DNA from: Sitta carolinensis
Lineage: Eukaryota; Chordata; Aves; Passeriformes; Sittidae
Direction: 5' to 3'
Length of the DNA: 64,000 nucleotides
Assembly: GCA_032173965.1 (NCBI GenBank)
Contig: CM063283.1
Location: 81,222,743 to 81,286,742 of the forward strand
Numbering within the stretch: the stretch's first letter is position 1; each line of letters begins with the position of its first letter. Positions 14,521-28,060 of this stretch are shown piece by piece. A program made the translations under genes and the position numbers. Below the pieces are notes generated by a model. It did no database searches. It saw only the letters and a program-made list of their open reading frames with translations, and was not told where the DNA came from.

Positions 14521-17500
14521 GCTGGGTGGTGGTATATGTCATTCTCACTGAAGTTATGAATGCTTTTCCCCCAGCTCAAAGATATTTTTATTCCCCTCCC
14601 TAAAGGAAATACTATGTATTGATCAATGTTGAACCTTTCTTTTCATGGAACAAAGCACAGTAGACCTGTCCTGGGACTCCCTAAGAGGAGATTAGTTTGA
14701 GTGAATTCTTGATTTCTGTCCTTGCTAGTCCAGAATAGAATCCTTCTGTTTCTCTCTGGTCTCTTTTTCCCCGGCAGTATTCCTTCTCCAGTTGCAATTC
14801 TGAAGCAAACACTCAATGCAGTTGTTGATCTCCTTTAATCTTCTGTTGTTTTCAGTAAAGTTCCTAAATTCCTGCTAGTCCTTTGTTGTGCTTCCAGTTG
14901 GTTAGGTTGCTCATTCTCAGTCTCACAGACTGACTGACATGATAGAGTGGCAAAGTATCCTGACTGCTCTGAAGCAGACTAATGTAAACCCGAACAAGCA
15001 TTATCTGCTAAATGTTTTTCTATGTCTGTTTCACGTCTTTCATCAGGAGGCTTTATTGCAGAAGCTCTTTCAAATTAGCTCTCGCTCTTTTTTTTTTTTT
15101 AAATAAGATTGTTTCTGATTTGGCTACATTTAGTTACATTTAAAAAAATTTCCAAACATTCTAGAAGCTTCATGCAACACCTAAGGGTTATATTGTGCTT
15201 AGAAATAAGGTAATACAGACTCTCTTGGTGTTTTTTTTCTTCCCTCTATTTTTTCCCCAGCTTAAGATAACAATCGTTTCATCTCTAAGTCTTCTGCCTT
15301 ATTTTGCTTTAAGCTTATCTAAATTGCTGACCATCACCATCCTCTTTTTTTCCCAAGTTACTGCTCATATTTGCCTCTATTTTCAGCTTTTGTGATGTAA
15401 ATTCTTCTGATCATTCCCTTCAGTTATCTGTTCTTCCATCTCCCTGCTGATCTCCTCCTCCTATAAGCCGTAGTTTCTTACATCAAGGTGTGTTATCTAG
15501 CCTTAGTCTGGGTCAATATACACAACTTCCCCTGGGACTTCGACAATCTTGATCATTATCCTTCCTTTTTTCATTCTGTTTCTCTAAAGCCTCCCACTAA
15601 TGTAAATGTATCTTTGACTTGAGCACAAAGAATATCAAGCTCCACATGCATCTCTGCAGGACTGCTGAAATAGTTTGAGATTTGCTTTGTAAATACTTCT
15701 GATCAAGCAGGCTACTTCACAGCTTATTCATGAATACTCAGTACAAAGAGGGCAGATCGCCTGATGTTAGTGAAAATTTATAAAAGAATTAAAATTTATA
15801 GTGCAGAGCTTTTTGGTTAGGGCTTTTGTTTAGTTTGTTTGGGGTTTTTTTCCCACCATAAAGTGTCATTTTAACACCATAAATTTTTAGTGAGAGCTTG
15901 AATTTTATGTCATGAAAGAAATTCCAGTATGCCAGAGATGCAGGATTTGCAGTTCAGATATCATATATTAACTGTAGTATATTGATATAAACCTTCTGAA
16001 AGAACCCACTACAGATAGAATTGTAGAGGAGATCCCACCTTGGAAACACTTAAAACAGACTGTGATATTGCAGCTTTCATGTTTTCACAGGAGGGAAGAT
16101 GATGTTTTGCGTGAAATATCTGGAAACGGATTCCTCTGGCCTGTGAACATTTATTTCTTTAATGGTACCACTATTGCACAGAATCATAAAGGGAATTACA
16201 TAGAATTCCCTGTCTGAAGAAGAAATGTAAGTCAAGATAGAAAAAAAATCCAGCCAAGAGAATCATGTCAAGATGGCCTTGAGCTTATCCATGTACACTT
16301 CTGAATGTGAGGAAAAAGCTACTTTTCTGTTCAAATCTTCTTGAGGTTGGAGGCCTAGAGGAAAACATGTATCAAGGCAAAACAGACTTCTTGTCAAGTG
16401 TTACCAACTGTGTTTAAATGCTATTTTAAAATGCTTGAATTGACATGTCTCTGTTTCAATAAAACAGGTTGAACCTGGGTTTGTGCCTTAGCTAATATAT
16501 AGCATCTCTGCAGCTTGCTGCAGAATTCAATCCTTGTGTATGGCAAGTTCTATTTTCATGCCCTGTGTATGTATTATTTGTAGCAGATAATGAGGAGATA
16601 CTGCTCTAACACAAAAACTCCAAGTATCTGCCGTTCTTGAGAATATCTCCTGACTGATGAGGGGAGAAGAAAACAAAATAAAGTATTAAAATATTTTTGT
16701 TCATGACAGAACCAGACGTTCATGTGGCATATACCATATTACTTATTTGAGGTATATTTTGACTGCCTGTTGGGGATTGGGACTCCTGTGAGTAATAGCA
16801 CCTGGGAAGCAACTGAGTGCTCCATCATAGTTCTCCATTAGTATAAAGCCACAAAACAAGGAAAAGCCGAGCATTAATTTGAATAAAAGATAAAGGCATA
16901 CATATGCTCTGAGCTGCATTCTGTGATGGAGTCTTAATGTTGTAGAAGAATGCTAATTTAATCTGTTCATTAATGTTGGTGAGCTTTTTAATGCCATTCA
17001 ATGCCACTTGTATTAGCATTTTATCCATTTGATTTCTCTTCATAAGTAACCATGTATTTTCAGGTTGTTTGGTCATAGAGGAGGCACAACTAGAGAGAGA
17101 ATGGGAATGAATGCGAGGTGTACTGTGCACAGCACATGATGATGTCAGATAGACAGTTTTAAAACTATGATAAACAGGAAAACCTCCAAGCAAACTGGAT
17201 TTTCTATTTGAAATTCTAAATTAATTCTGCATGAAGACACAGTGTTGTATAGTAATTGTTTTAATTTTCTCATATTTTCCTTTTAAAATTTTTATTAAAT
17301 GATTAATCTAGTTACCAATTCTGTATTTAATCATTTTCGTAGAGATCAAAATCCCTTGGAATATGAAGCACTCCTTAGCATGTATTTTGTAATTAGCTGT
17401 AAAAATTTACATAATGAACTAAGCAGTTAATTTCTGAATGTGATGTGTGTCTGTGTATATGAACCATGGACCTATGCCCAGTGCCTCTGATAAGAGATTC

Positions 17501-17924
17501 TCAGCTAATCAATTCCTGTTTTGAGCCTTCCAGTTCATTCTAGTCATTCATCTGGACAAATTCACCATGGTTAAGGAGTTACTAAGTTCTGCAAATTAAA
17601 AGAATAGGGTTTTTTTCACACTTTTATTGCTTATGCTGTCCATATATGTCTATACTTAAAACTACTGGGGCAAAATACAAGGAAAATCAGATCACTTGTG
17701 TCTTCTCTATTTGTAATATTCTGACTACCTTCCTCCCCAAGTATGGTATAATCTAAAAAGAGTAGATTTTCTTGATTTGGAACTGTTGACTCCAAATCTG
17801 TGTGTATTGTCCCTGAAAATAAGCAGTCTGATTTGTTTTGGTATGGAGTCGGTTCTCATGAATTGTAAGATAAACAAGAATCATGTTTGCATTCCTTTGT
17901 AAAAGATATCACCTGATGGACTTC

Positions 17925-18090
17925 TCAAGTGACCAGTGAAGATGGAGAGGTGGGAACCTCTCTGTCCAATCTCTGATCACTGTCCACAAACTTATATATA
18001 CGAGGTCAAGAATAAACTAGAGACTTCCTTTCTTCTTCTCTGCCTGAACACCTGTTGTGTGTGTTGCTGTGTGTTTCTATCTGCGTCACA
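17925..18090 (+). mobile_element. LTR-like fragment with compact promoter/poly(A) block
   Basis: A CCAAT box (17966-17970), a TATATATA box (17993-18000) and AATAAA (18011-18016) occur in correct order and spacing. They are followed by a pyrimidine-rich, then GT-rich stretch ending near CTGCGTCACA. A TATA box only about ten bases before AATAAA is the layout of alpha-/betaretroviral LTRs with a very short R. I could not find a convincing TG start or target duplication, so the ends given are approximate and the element may be truncated. It could also be chance in AT-rich DNA, but three ordered motifs make an old LTR the better reading. Confidence 0.4.
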
Positions 18091-21000
18091 GTGACATGTG
18101 TGTCTGAGCATCTTTTAAAAAGAATGCTTGTAGTGTGGCATTCATAACTCACAGGCCCTAGTGTGGCAATGGTTGCCTCACAGACAAATTAGAGTCACCA
18201 CAGTTGTTTCCTATAATGGACGAGTCAGTGGAAAAAGCTTGTAGCACCTGAGGTCTCACAGTCCAAGGATGACAAAATTGTTGAACAACTTACCTTGACA
18301 ATTTCTTTGAGTTTTACTAGAGTTGGAATAAAGTATGTGAAAGGAAGTGTTTTCATTATAGGAAATGATGGTGGTAGTTTTCACTGACTAAGAATATTAC
18401 TCTAAATATTTCTTTAGAGTCAGTATTTGTACTTTGGGATTTTCTAGAAGGGGAAGTGGAAGAAGCTGTCCTGACATTTGAAAAGCCCAGCTAATTAAGA
18501 AGTCACTTTAGCCATGACTCCTGCTATCCTGCAAAGGGTGACATACCCAGTGAGGAGTCATCAGCTAATCAAGACACCCCTGCTAGGTAGCAAAGTAGGA
18601 TAACAAACAATGGGCAGAAGAGTGAAAAATCCACAGTAAACTCATTTCAGAATGGTTTTGCTTCTCTGAGCACTGAGACATCCTAAATGGGCTATGCCCT
18701 GCCCTGCCTGGATAGTACAGCCAAGGCCTTATTTCTCTCATTTAGAAGATGGGTGTTCTTCATTAAGGCATGTTTTCTCTTCTTAATAAGATGTGTGAAT
18801 CTGTTAGGTAGGGAGACTTGACTTGAATTGATTTGCTTTGTTTAAACATGCTCTAGCTTTTGCTCATGTATATAGCTCATAAAAAGAAACCTGTCTGAGT
18901 TTAGCCTGGTATTCCATGGTGATTACTTAGATGTACTGTCATAGCCAAGAGCTTAGAGTCTAGGATTTTGCTGACAACAGTGCAGCTGCAGTAATTACAA
19001 TGATATGGAAAACTGAACCACAATTTAAAAACCAAAAGGACTATTGCAATTCTGACAGTTCAGAGATTGCTGAGTAATGTCCATTCAATATATGTAGGTA
19101 AAATTCATGATGCTTTATTATTTTTAGTAATTAATGTGGATGAAATCTGTTTCAGAAGCTCTAGTTTAAACATTCAGGTAGGTTCATTTGGCTGTTTTGT
19201 TTAACCAAACACTTAAGAGTCAAGTAGAAGTTTTAGTGAAATTAATTTTCATTAATTAATATTTACAAAAGTCTTTGAAGATATTTATTGCCGTATATTT
19301 CTTAGATTTTTGTCTCATAAGCAACTTCTCCTGTGAAAAGTATTTCAACAAGTTTTTGGACCTGTCAGCAGTATATTTTTTTCTTGATCAGAGCCCGAAA
19401 AGACTTGGATTTTCAATAGCTTCTGCCAGGGCAAGGCATTGAATCCTTTTGAATGCTCTGTGCCATGAATTCTGGTCCTTCATATTGACTAAAGCTGTCA
19501 CACATAATAATAACGAAAACCAATGTGAAATTTGAGTCCACAACTGTGGCCTTGATTCAGTCAGTAAGGATCAGAAACAATTTTTGAGATGACTTTGACT
19601 AGAACACAGTGACTTGTATTCAGCACCTTCTCTGAGACTGAATTCAGATTTTTTATTGGGATTTCTTTCAATGAAAAAGCAGTTAATTTGCTTAATTAAA
19701 ATACCTTTAGTTGAATTATTTGCCCTGTTTTGAATAGTGCTTCTCATTCTTCTGATGTTGACTAGAGGCTGAATATACCTTTCACTGAAAAGTCTGCCTG
19801 TGAATATACCAAACTTGCTTCCATTTCTGCAATTTATACCCCATTCATACTAGAAATGCTTGTTTAATGCTTGGTTTGGACAGTGTTGACTTTGAGAGAA
19901 TGATGTGTCAGACCAGGAGAAATGGATATAATTTGAAACTGGATTCCTTGGATGTAAGTTGATCCACTTTGATTGTAATGTATGAACCAAAGAAAACTGA
20001 TGTGCTGTGAGGAAGTGGTCTGTAGCCTTATGAAAGAAGTTGAAAAATAAAATGAGTGTGTCTTTTCGGAAAAAAAAACATACATGATGTGACTGGTATG
20101 TTTTCCCTAGACACACAACTGTATGTCTGATGTAATTGAAGAATAAAGAAAAACGAAATTTCTGAATAATTTCTGGTAATTAATTTAAACAGAGGCAGAC
20201 TTATGGAGGTGCACACCAATTTGAACAACCAGTAATTGTGTAAGCTACACCTCACAGAAAAACTTTGTCTTCTGTGTAACAGCAGGTTTGCCATCCTGTC
20301 TAACCAGGTTGTTTGGTAATGTTGAAGAGCTGATTTTCTGCTTTTGAGAGAATGTTTGAAAGCTGTGGATATGATTTTTATGTGTTTGGGCAATCAATCA
20401 ATTTTACTGCTTGGCTGCTTTCCCAGCTCCTGGTAGCTTCTACTACCTAATTTTGCGATGAACAAGCAAATAAATGTTCTAATTGTATATAAAGAGAACT
20501 GTTCTGATTGTCATGTTTTGAATTCTTAACAACAGCTTAAAGTATTACAGCTGTGTCCTATCAGCATATCATGGCAAGTCTTGCGAATTAATTTCAGTAA
20601 TGAGTGTGAGGCAAATGATACTGAAACCCTGCAGTACAGCTTTGACATATTTTTTGTAGCTGTTTCCATGTATTTTCATTTAATGAGGATTTTTTTCCCC
20701 TAGAAGATGAGTTTCTTGCACTATTTCATCACAGCACAGTGTTTCCAAAACCTGTTGGGTTTGAATTGCACTGCAGCCTTCATCAGTCTTCCATGGTTTG
20801 GGTGTCTTAAGGACAGAGGAGACTGTTGGCATGCTTGGCAGCTGCTGACCCCAGGAGCACGGGGTTCTTTGCAGCAGCAGGAGGGTGCTTGCCCCACGGG
20901 CACACCGGGGCACAGCCCCGACGGGCAGCACGGTGAAGCGCAGAGCCACGCGTGCCCAAGCCCCAGCGTGCTGCCGGCATCCGTGGTACAGGTGCAGGAA

Positions 21001-21567
21001 CAGCCACAGGGAGAAAACATTCCAGAAGGATTGTTTGTAACCTCAGGAGGCCAGGTGTGAAGGACATATCATCCAGACCGAAATTTGCTGCAGATCTCTG
21101 AGACACCTGCCCACAGCAGCTACTGCTGCTTTTTTTACTGTTTGACTGTCTGTCACCTCCTCTCCTTTTCAGTTGCTTCATATCTTCTTTGTGCTTGATC
21201 CCATTACTTGGAAAACTCAAAATCTGGCCAGCTGCTTCTCAGCTGCAGGAACAGTGTTGATGCAAAGTGCTGCCTAGAATATGTTCTCTGCTGATGTTTC
21301 ATTGGAAGTGGTTGGTTTCTGGGGGAAGAGTGAGGTGGCTCCAACTGGCAGAATTACAGTTTGGCCTGGAAAAGAAAGAATGAAATCCCACCCCTCAAAT
21401 TACATACCTGTTAAATTACTTGCTTTGCATTAGAGTAATTTCACTGTTAATCTAAATAAGTTGGGATAACCCAAAGGCCACACAAAAGTAGGCAAATCAA
21501 GAATATGCCTTAACTCATTTTCTGTGTGCTTCTGATAATTGTATGCATCAATATTTTTTTCTAGGGG

Positions 21568-21594
21568 AAAAAAAAAAAAAAAAAAAAAAAAAAA
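21568..21594. repeat. A27 homopolymer
   Basis: Twenty-seven A residues after TTTCTAGGGG, continuing as GGAAAAC. It could be the tail of an old retrocopy, but no upstream poly(A) signal is close. Confidence 0.9.
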
Positions 21595-21754
21595 GGAAAA
21601 CAACCCTGAACAAACATTGGCTCAAAAAAATAAGACCCTAAGATTAAGGAGGTCAAGAATGCATACTCTGTGAAGTGCTGTGCAAAATCAAAGGAAGAAG
21701 AAGCACTTTAATTCCCTGAAATGCTACTCCAAAAATCAGACTTGCTGCAACAAA

Positions 21755-21803
21755 ATATGTATATGTGTACATACACGCATACATGTATGCATACACACAC
21801 ATA
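21755..21803. repeat. 49-bp perfect alternating purine-pyrimidine tract
   Basis: Every base alternates purine/pyrimidine over 49 bases, mixing TA, TG, CA and CG steps. It includes the 14-bp palindrome GCATACATGTATGC at 21777-21790. Such tracts can adopt left-handed Z-DNA under negative supercoiling. It appears to be a decayed TG/CA-TA microsatellite. Confidence 0.85.
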
Positions 21804-24800
21804 GGGAATTGACTGAAGAACTGGAGAAAGTGCCTTAAAGGCAAAATTAGGTGTTATCCAAGTATTGGCCAAGTGTACTTGCTTATGCACAACTCTACAT
21901 CAAATTCCAGACCAGAGCCACCTTGCATCCTGCCAGTTTACACCTCAGGCAAAAAATCTGTGTTGAGTTTCTGCCTGACCATGTAGATTTTCTGTAGAAC
22001 AGCACAGTCCGTTGTCATAAATTTTAAGATAAAAAAATGCAAAAGGTACTAAAACTAAAGGGCTGATAGCAGCAGTGGGAAAAATAAAAGGCACAACAAA
22101 AGCAACTAAGAATATGTTAGGGAGAGGTGAAAACCAGATAGTTGTAATACAACACTTTGGATGGTTATAGCAGTGATTGTGTAATGTGTGGTCTCCTGTG
22201 AAGACTAGAATTGGATTGAAGAATTTGAACAGTAGGGTAGGGTATCATTGGATCTATGTCCCTCAGTTAAAGGCAGATAAGGTCAAGTGAGAAATTTGGT
22301 TTAATAACAAGGCTGATAAAACAAAATAAATGAAATAAAAATTTCCAGACAAGATGAATTTTGTCTAGTCTTTGATCAAAATAGCTTTCCTTTCTGAAAG
22401 AGGAGTTTCTGGTTCTGAAATATAAATTAATAAGCTCACCAGCTCTCTGATAAAACTGTTATGAGGTGAATAAGAAAATCTTTACATGGGTCAATGGATT
22501 CTTAGCAAAAGAACAAAAGCTGGAATAGATAAGCAGATAAATCAGTTTCATTTTTCAGCATCATGGTAGAATTAGAATGCACAAATAATGCAGTCTCTCA
22601 TGGATGATTATTATTTCTGGACACAAACTTTTGCAGCAAACAGGAACATCACAAAACATCTGCAGCTACCACTCCTCAAGATATCTCTGACAAATGTAAC
22701 ACGGGGAAGTAATTTACTTTCTTGTACTCACATTCTATATAACTGCTTAAAATTATAAACCGAGAAAGTGGAAATATAAACAATTTTGTTTTCTCATCAT
22801 ACTTGTTTATTCTAATCCTCTAGGCAGATAGTCACATCCCTCTGGCTTTCTACCAATTAAATTATGCTTTTATCCAACTGTTAGAGGGAACAAAAGCTAT
22901 TTTTGATTGTTTTTATCATTAAATTTCTAATGATAAGCCTGTTAAGTACTGTATCAGGTCATTGCATACAAGACTCACAGTTAATGTATAATTAAATCTA
23001 ATTTTAAAACAATTTCTTCTTGTTTCCTGAATGCATTTCATTAAAATTCTTTCCAACACAATGGAATTTCATTAAGGGAAAAATAGAAAACAAAGATCAC
23101 ACACAACCTACTTGCCATTCATGTGCCTAAACATGCCATGCATTTTCTAATCCATAAGCATCGGGCCAGAGTATGTTCACAAGTGACAACACTGTTGTAG
23201 AGTGAATCCTGTGAGATGTCAGGGTTGGATTCACAAGCTTTGAGGGGGTAGGGCTAAAGCAAGCTTGTCTGCTCTGACCCCCATCACAGGTCTGATGGAA
23301 TGAAGATGACCTCTTTAATATCTCTTTAATGTTCCACTGATTGCTCTGGGATCCCCCGGGTCTGGCCCGTACTGGAGAAGGAATGCACAGCAAGGTGCAT
23401 GTTTGAATAACAGGGCTTATTCAAAAATACTTTCATTATTTGACTTGGGCCAAAAGAGGGACATCTGACCCCAGAGCAGGAAGCAGGAGACAAGATAGTG
23501 AGTTGTTGGTTTGGATGGAGCGATCACTCACGAGCAGATGGATTTCAATTACCCTCCACGGCTTGCACAGAGCACAAGAGCAATCTGTACACTGGGAAAA
23601 AACAATTTTTTCGGTGGCAGGCGCAAAATATGAAGGAATAATGAAAAGAAACTTTGAATCACCGGTTCCCTCTCCTTTTATAACTAAGAATGTGGTAAAG
23701 AGGAATATGATCTGACACTAGAAAAAAAAGTCAAAAATCAAGAGATGTGATGTATTAATGGGAATTGTGATAGGACATACATGTTGGTAGGACAATGATG
23801 ACAATAATGACAAGGGGAGTATAAAAAATATGTAAAAAATCAATATAGTTTTTTGTTGATATGGCTTAACAAGCAGGAATGAGGGAATAATCAAAAATAT
23901 TAAATAAGTATGCAAACAGGAAAGTAAAGTTTATTCTTAGGGTTATGTAATTCCAGAAGTGAAGTTTGCTCAACAGGAACTCAGCCAGGGCAGAGTAGCT
24001 GCAGATCTTCTCCAGTTGTTACTGGGACAGTGTGTCTGGAGCACTTTGATTCTCTGATTAGAATGCAAATCAAAAACAGAGACGCAGCCCTCCAAGAGCT
24101 AAGTATTGTTGATAAAACTGAAAACAGTTTTAAAATAAATTATTGCCATTAAAAAAAATAGAAGAAAAACCCACAAATAAACATCTGCCTCCCCAAAACT
24201 CCCAGCCAAACCCCAAAACAACAAATAACAACAAAACAAAAATCATCACCAAATAAAGAAACCTCTATTGCTGCAAGTCCAGACAAAAAAGAAATACCTC
24301 AAACTCCAGCCATCTTCATGCTTATATTTTCTAACAGTTCCTCATGGCCTGTTCTCAGACCAGACATGTTTGAGAAAAAAAGTTGTTCAAAACTTTGCTG
24401 TTTAATTTATCTTCTTCCAACAAAAATTCAAGCCAAAGTAACTGTTGCTGCTTTATTATTCACATTACTATAGCTTATTATATATTGTGGAATCCGCCTT
24501 CATTTTCATTTGCATTCTTGACGTGTTTTGTCTGGTGCTTTTCCATTCAATGAGATCAGAAACCTTTACCTCAAAGCACTGTCCTGTCTTCTGCTCTCCC
24601 ATTTTGCTTCCCATACACTCTCAAAGACTGAGCAAAGAAGGGGTAGCATGTTCAAAATGTTGCTCTGATATTTGGTGATGACTTTTTCTATATGCTCTAT
24701 GGCTATAAAGAGCATTATTTAAATGTGAACTTTTCTGAGCCTATCATGGTTGATTTTTCCATGGATTGGTGTGATGAAACTTAAACGAATTTTAATGGCA

Positions 24801-27800
24801 GATTTTCCAGCATAGCTTAGTTCAACATCTTTATATTAAATTTTAATCATCTCAAATGAAGCTCTGTGTGGTGCAATGAATTTCAGCAGAAGTATGCTGT
24901 GCTAATAAGCAGCAAAATATTAATACTGAGATGATTTTCTGTCTGTCTGGTATCAAAAGTCTTCCCTGAGCTGTAACATAAAATAAGATTTTAGCTATAA
25001 ATTCAAAACTCATCTGTTAAAAATAGCTGAGGAAAAGGAGGACGTCTGTGTGTTCAGTGTTACTAGGATGACTAAAGGTGACAAAGAGGAACCATGTCTG
25101 TAGAGGTGTAGGCTTTCATATACGTGTGGAGAAAGCAAATGATCCTAAGATGTATTTGGTGGTGTATACCCAAAGGAAATTGGGAAATATTCAACTTACA
25201 TTGCAATCGATCTAAAATACAAAGTACTGTCCTGCTCTTCAAGTTCAGTAAACTGAACTCAAACTGAAATGCAGGTGGCTTTCTGAGGCAAACAGAGTCT
25301 GCTTTAACAAAAAAAGGACTAAGTGAACTTGGCTGATTTTGTCCAAAAATAGTTAAATGTGAGAGAAGATGGTCTTGCTGCTCATGGGTATGTCATTGGG
25401 ACAAATAATGAAACCAGTAGAAGCACATTCATAGTAAAAGGCAATTTACAAAACCAATGAGGTGTAAACTAGCCATGAAGGTTAGAAGGTTAGAAGATAT
25501 TTTCCCATCAGCTGGATAAGTGAAATTATGACTTAAGAGTCACATAATTCTGCAAGAAAAGATGTATTTCAAGTAGAAGTTGATGAGTTTTTGATGGGAT
25601 ATGACATAGGACATGTGGATATGCTCATGATTTGAAAAGGTCTGCTCACTCACTCCATGCTCCCTAACTTTAAATTCAAATAGGTGGTTTGTGCATAAAT
25701 TAATAAAGTAAAATAAAAATTAGTCTTCAATCCTTTTGCTGTCTTTTCCACAAATAAACACAAACCCATAAGGATTAGATAGTATCTTGCATTGTTTATT
25801 ATTACAGTGATTTCTATAACTCTACCAAGAGTGGGGATACCATGCGTAAATAGAAGGTGATTAAAGAAACTTGCAATAAACAATTTATCACTAATTAAAG
25901 TAAGTCAACTGTTAAATTAATTTAGAAAATTGCCATTGTATTTTCATTCTTAAGATATATTAATAATTATTTTTCACAGATCAATTTTTGCATTTCAATA
26001 GTGAAATAATTAACTACAAGTGTATATAATTATTTTCCTGTATTTTACCCTTCCTGAGAAACACTGTCACTTTTGCTTACAAAGCTGTTTGATATCTTGG
26101 ATTAAAGGAGCTCTCAAACATTCAGATAGCACTGAATACCTTCCCCAGCTAATGCTGCATTTTAACAGATGGAGGACACAGACTGCTGGAATAAATGTGA
26201 TAAGTGGCCAGGAAACGGCTCATAGGTGAGGGAGATAGCTTTTGCGTGGTCTAATGATTTTTTTAATGCTTTTTCAAAATTCATAACAGATTTTCCCACT
26301 GCATTCTTTTCAGGTAGATTGGGCAATGTGATATGAACGCTGAAATAGCAATTTTTCAGTTCCATGCTTTGTTGTGAATGTGATAATTGTACCATTTGTT
26401 ATCACCACGGACGAGCATTCCTATCTGTGGGGCCATCCCTGTGCACATCGGTGTGCTCCCCACATTGCCCTGCAGAAGTGCAGGGCTGTGAACAGATAAG
26501 GGACAGCCATAGCATTTGCCACACCAATGTGTCATTATTTGACTACTTTGATGTTCTCGCACAGGACAGCTTATCCTTCGGCTTCAAAGGGATCCCGTTA
26601 AACTGAAACTGCAGCAAGGGCCTACAGGATTCTTGGTATTTGTAGAAAACAATCTAACCTTTTTCTATGGTTCTTCTAATCTCGTGATGTTTCAAGTGTA
26701 TAAACCATATTGCACATTAATCTTTGCTGGCTCACCTGAATGCTCAGGTCAAGGTTTTTCATGACTAGTGGCTTTTCTAGAGCCGTGTCTTTTAATGCTC
26801 CACAGTCTGTGCTTCACTTTCTTAGTGTTTGAAAGTCTTTTTAAAATACAAAAGTGATAGGTTTGGACAATATTGGTGCTTTACCTGCTGCTTCTGTAAG
26901 TAGAGTGATATTGAGTAAAGTAGCTTTTTAAAACCTTTTTCTCTTGATTTCTTAATTTTTAAAAAATCTTTGCTGAGGTACAAATTGTTTTTACAGGTTT
27001 TTTGATACATTTTTGAAAACAGTCCTGCATTAAAGTAGTATAAAATCATTGTTTTCAGTCACATCTTATGCAGACACAATGCAACTTCTGCTTATGTTAA
27101 TAAAATAGATATTAAAATATCAAAATCATCTTGACTAGAGCTAAAGAATGTAATAATTTGGAACAATGCAAGTCAAGCATCCTAAAAGGTTTGTTTTCTG
27201 CTAGAAATTTAGAACTCTTAAAAAGCATTGCCAAGCTGTAACAAGTCTTTTATTCCACAAAAACAAAATTATGTGGAAAGTGAATATTGCCCTCCAGCAG
27301 AATTTAATTCCATGTTCCCCAAATGTCTTTAAATTGTTCTCTTATTCTCTCAGGCTTGGGCTTCCCTTTCTTTTTCATTAACTTCACTGAGGCAGCAGCA
27401 AAGATGTCTTTAGAGAACAAGAAAGGAGTTTTTTTAAAATAGGAAATACTCATGATGTTTTTGTCATGACTTTTAGAAAAGTTTATCAGAGGATGGGTGT
27501 TAGAGAGCCTGATATCTTTCCACTTCACCTGTTCTCTTTGGAAAGGTATCCCTAAAGCAGAAATGAAGGCTGAGTATGGTGAGCTGTGCCTATCAACAAG
27601 GAGCAAATGGAATGTTCACATTCTCACTGTGAAGTCCAGGGAGTTTAAAGATACATTATCAGACAGACACTGAAGCCTTTGGGTAGAGACATTTGAAACA
27701 CTGCCTGGATAAGATCAGGTGGATCTCTGCTTAGGAGAAGCCAATAAACCTGCAGTTTGTACATTTAAATATTAATCCATGGAGACATAAAAAGAAACAA

Positions 27801-27982
27801 AGGAATTCTCCAGTGGTGTTATGAGCAACTCTCCACCCCCTTGGTTGTCACATAGGATAACCACTGTAGTCCCCTTTTCTCATCAGAGGAAAGGAAGATG
27901 TAACCATGGTCATGCGGGCTTTCTACATCTCAGGATAACCAGCTCATAGAGGAGCAGCAGCATCCTTGTTTCTTGGTAATAG

Positions 27983-28060
27983 CTCATCAAGCTGTGCCAT
28001 AGCTTGATGAGGAATTCCGTTCCTCAGTTGAATTGAGGAATTCAAGATCCTTGAGGAATT
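27983..28060. repeat. Hairpin pair with three TGAGGAATT repeats
   Basis: CTCATCAAGCT (27983-27993) pairs perfectly with AGCTTGATGAG (28001-28011) around the 7-base loop GTGCCAT. Eight bases later TTCCTCA (28020-28026) pairs with TGAGGAA (28034-28040) around the 7-base loop GTTGAAT. TGAGGAATT occurs at 28008-28016, 28034-28042 and 28052-28060, so alternative pairings and slippage copies overlap. It is not followed by a T run that would suggest a terminator, and no known element is recognised. Confidence 0.8.

Noticed and set aside
20860..21000. Small GC-rich patch with several CpG steps
   Set aside because: Too short (about 140 bp) and without promoter motifs to be called a CpG island. The open frames over it have no recognisable domain.
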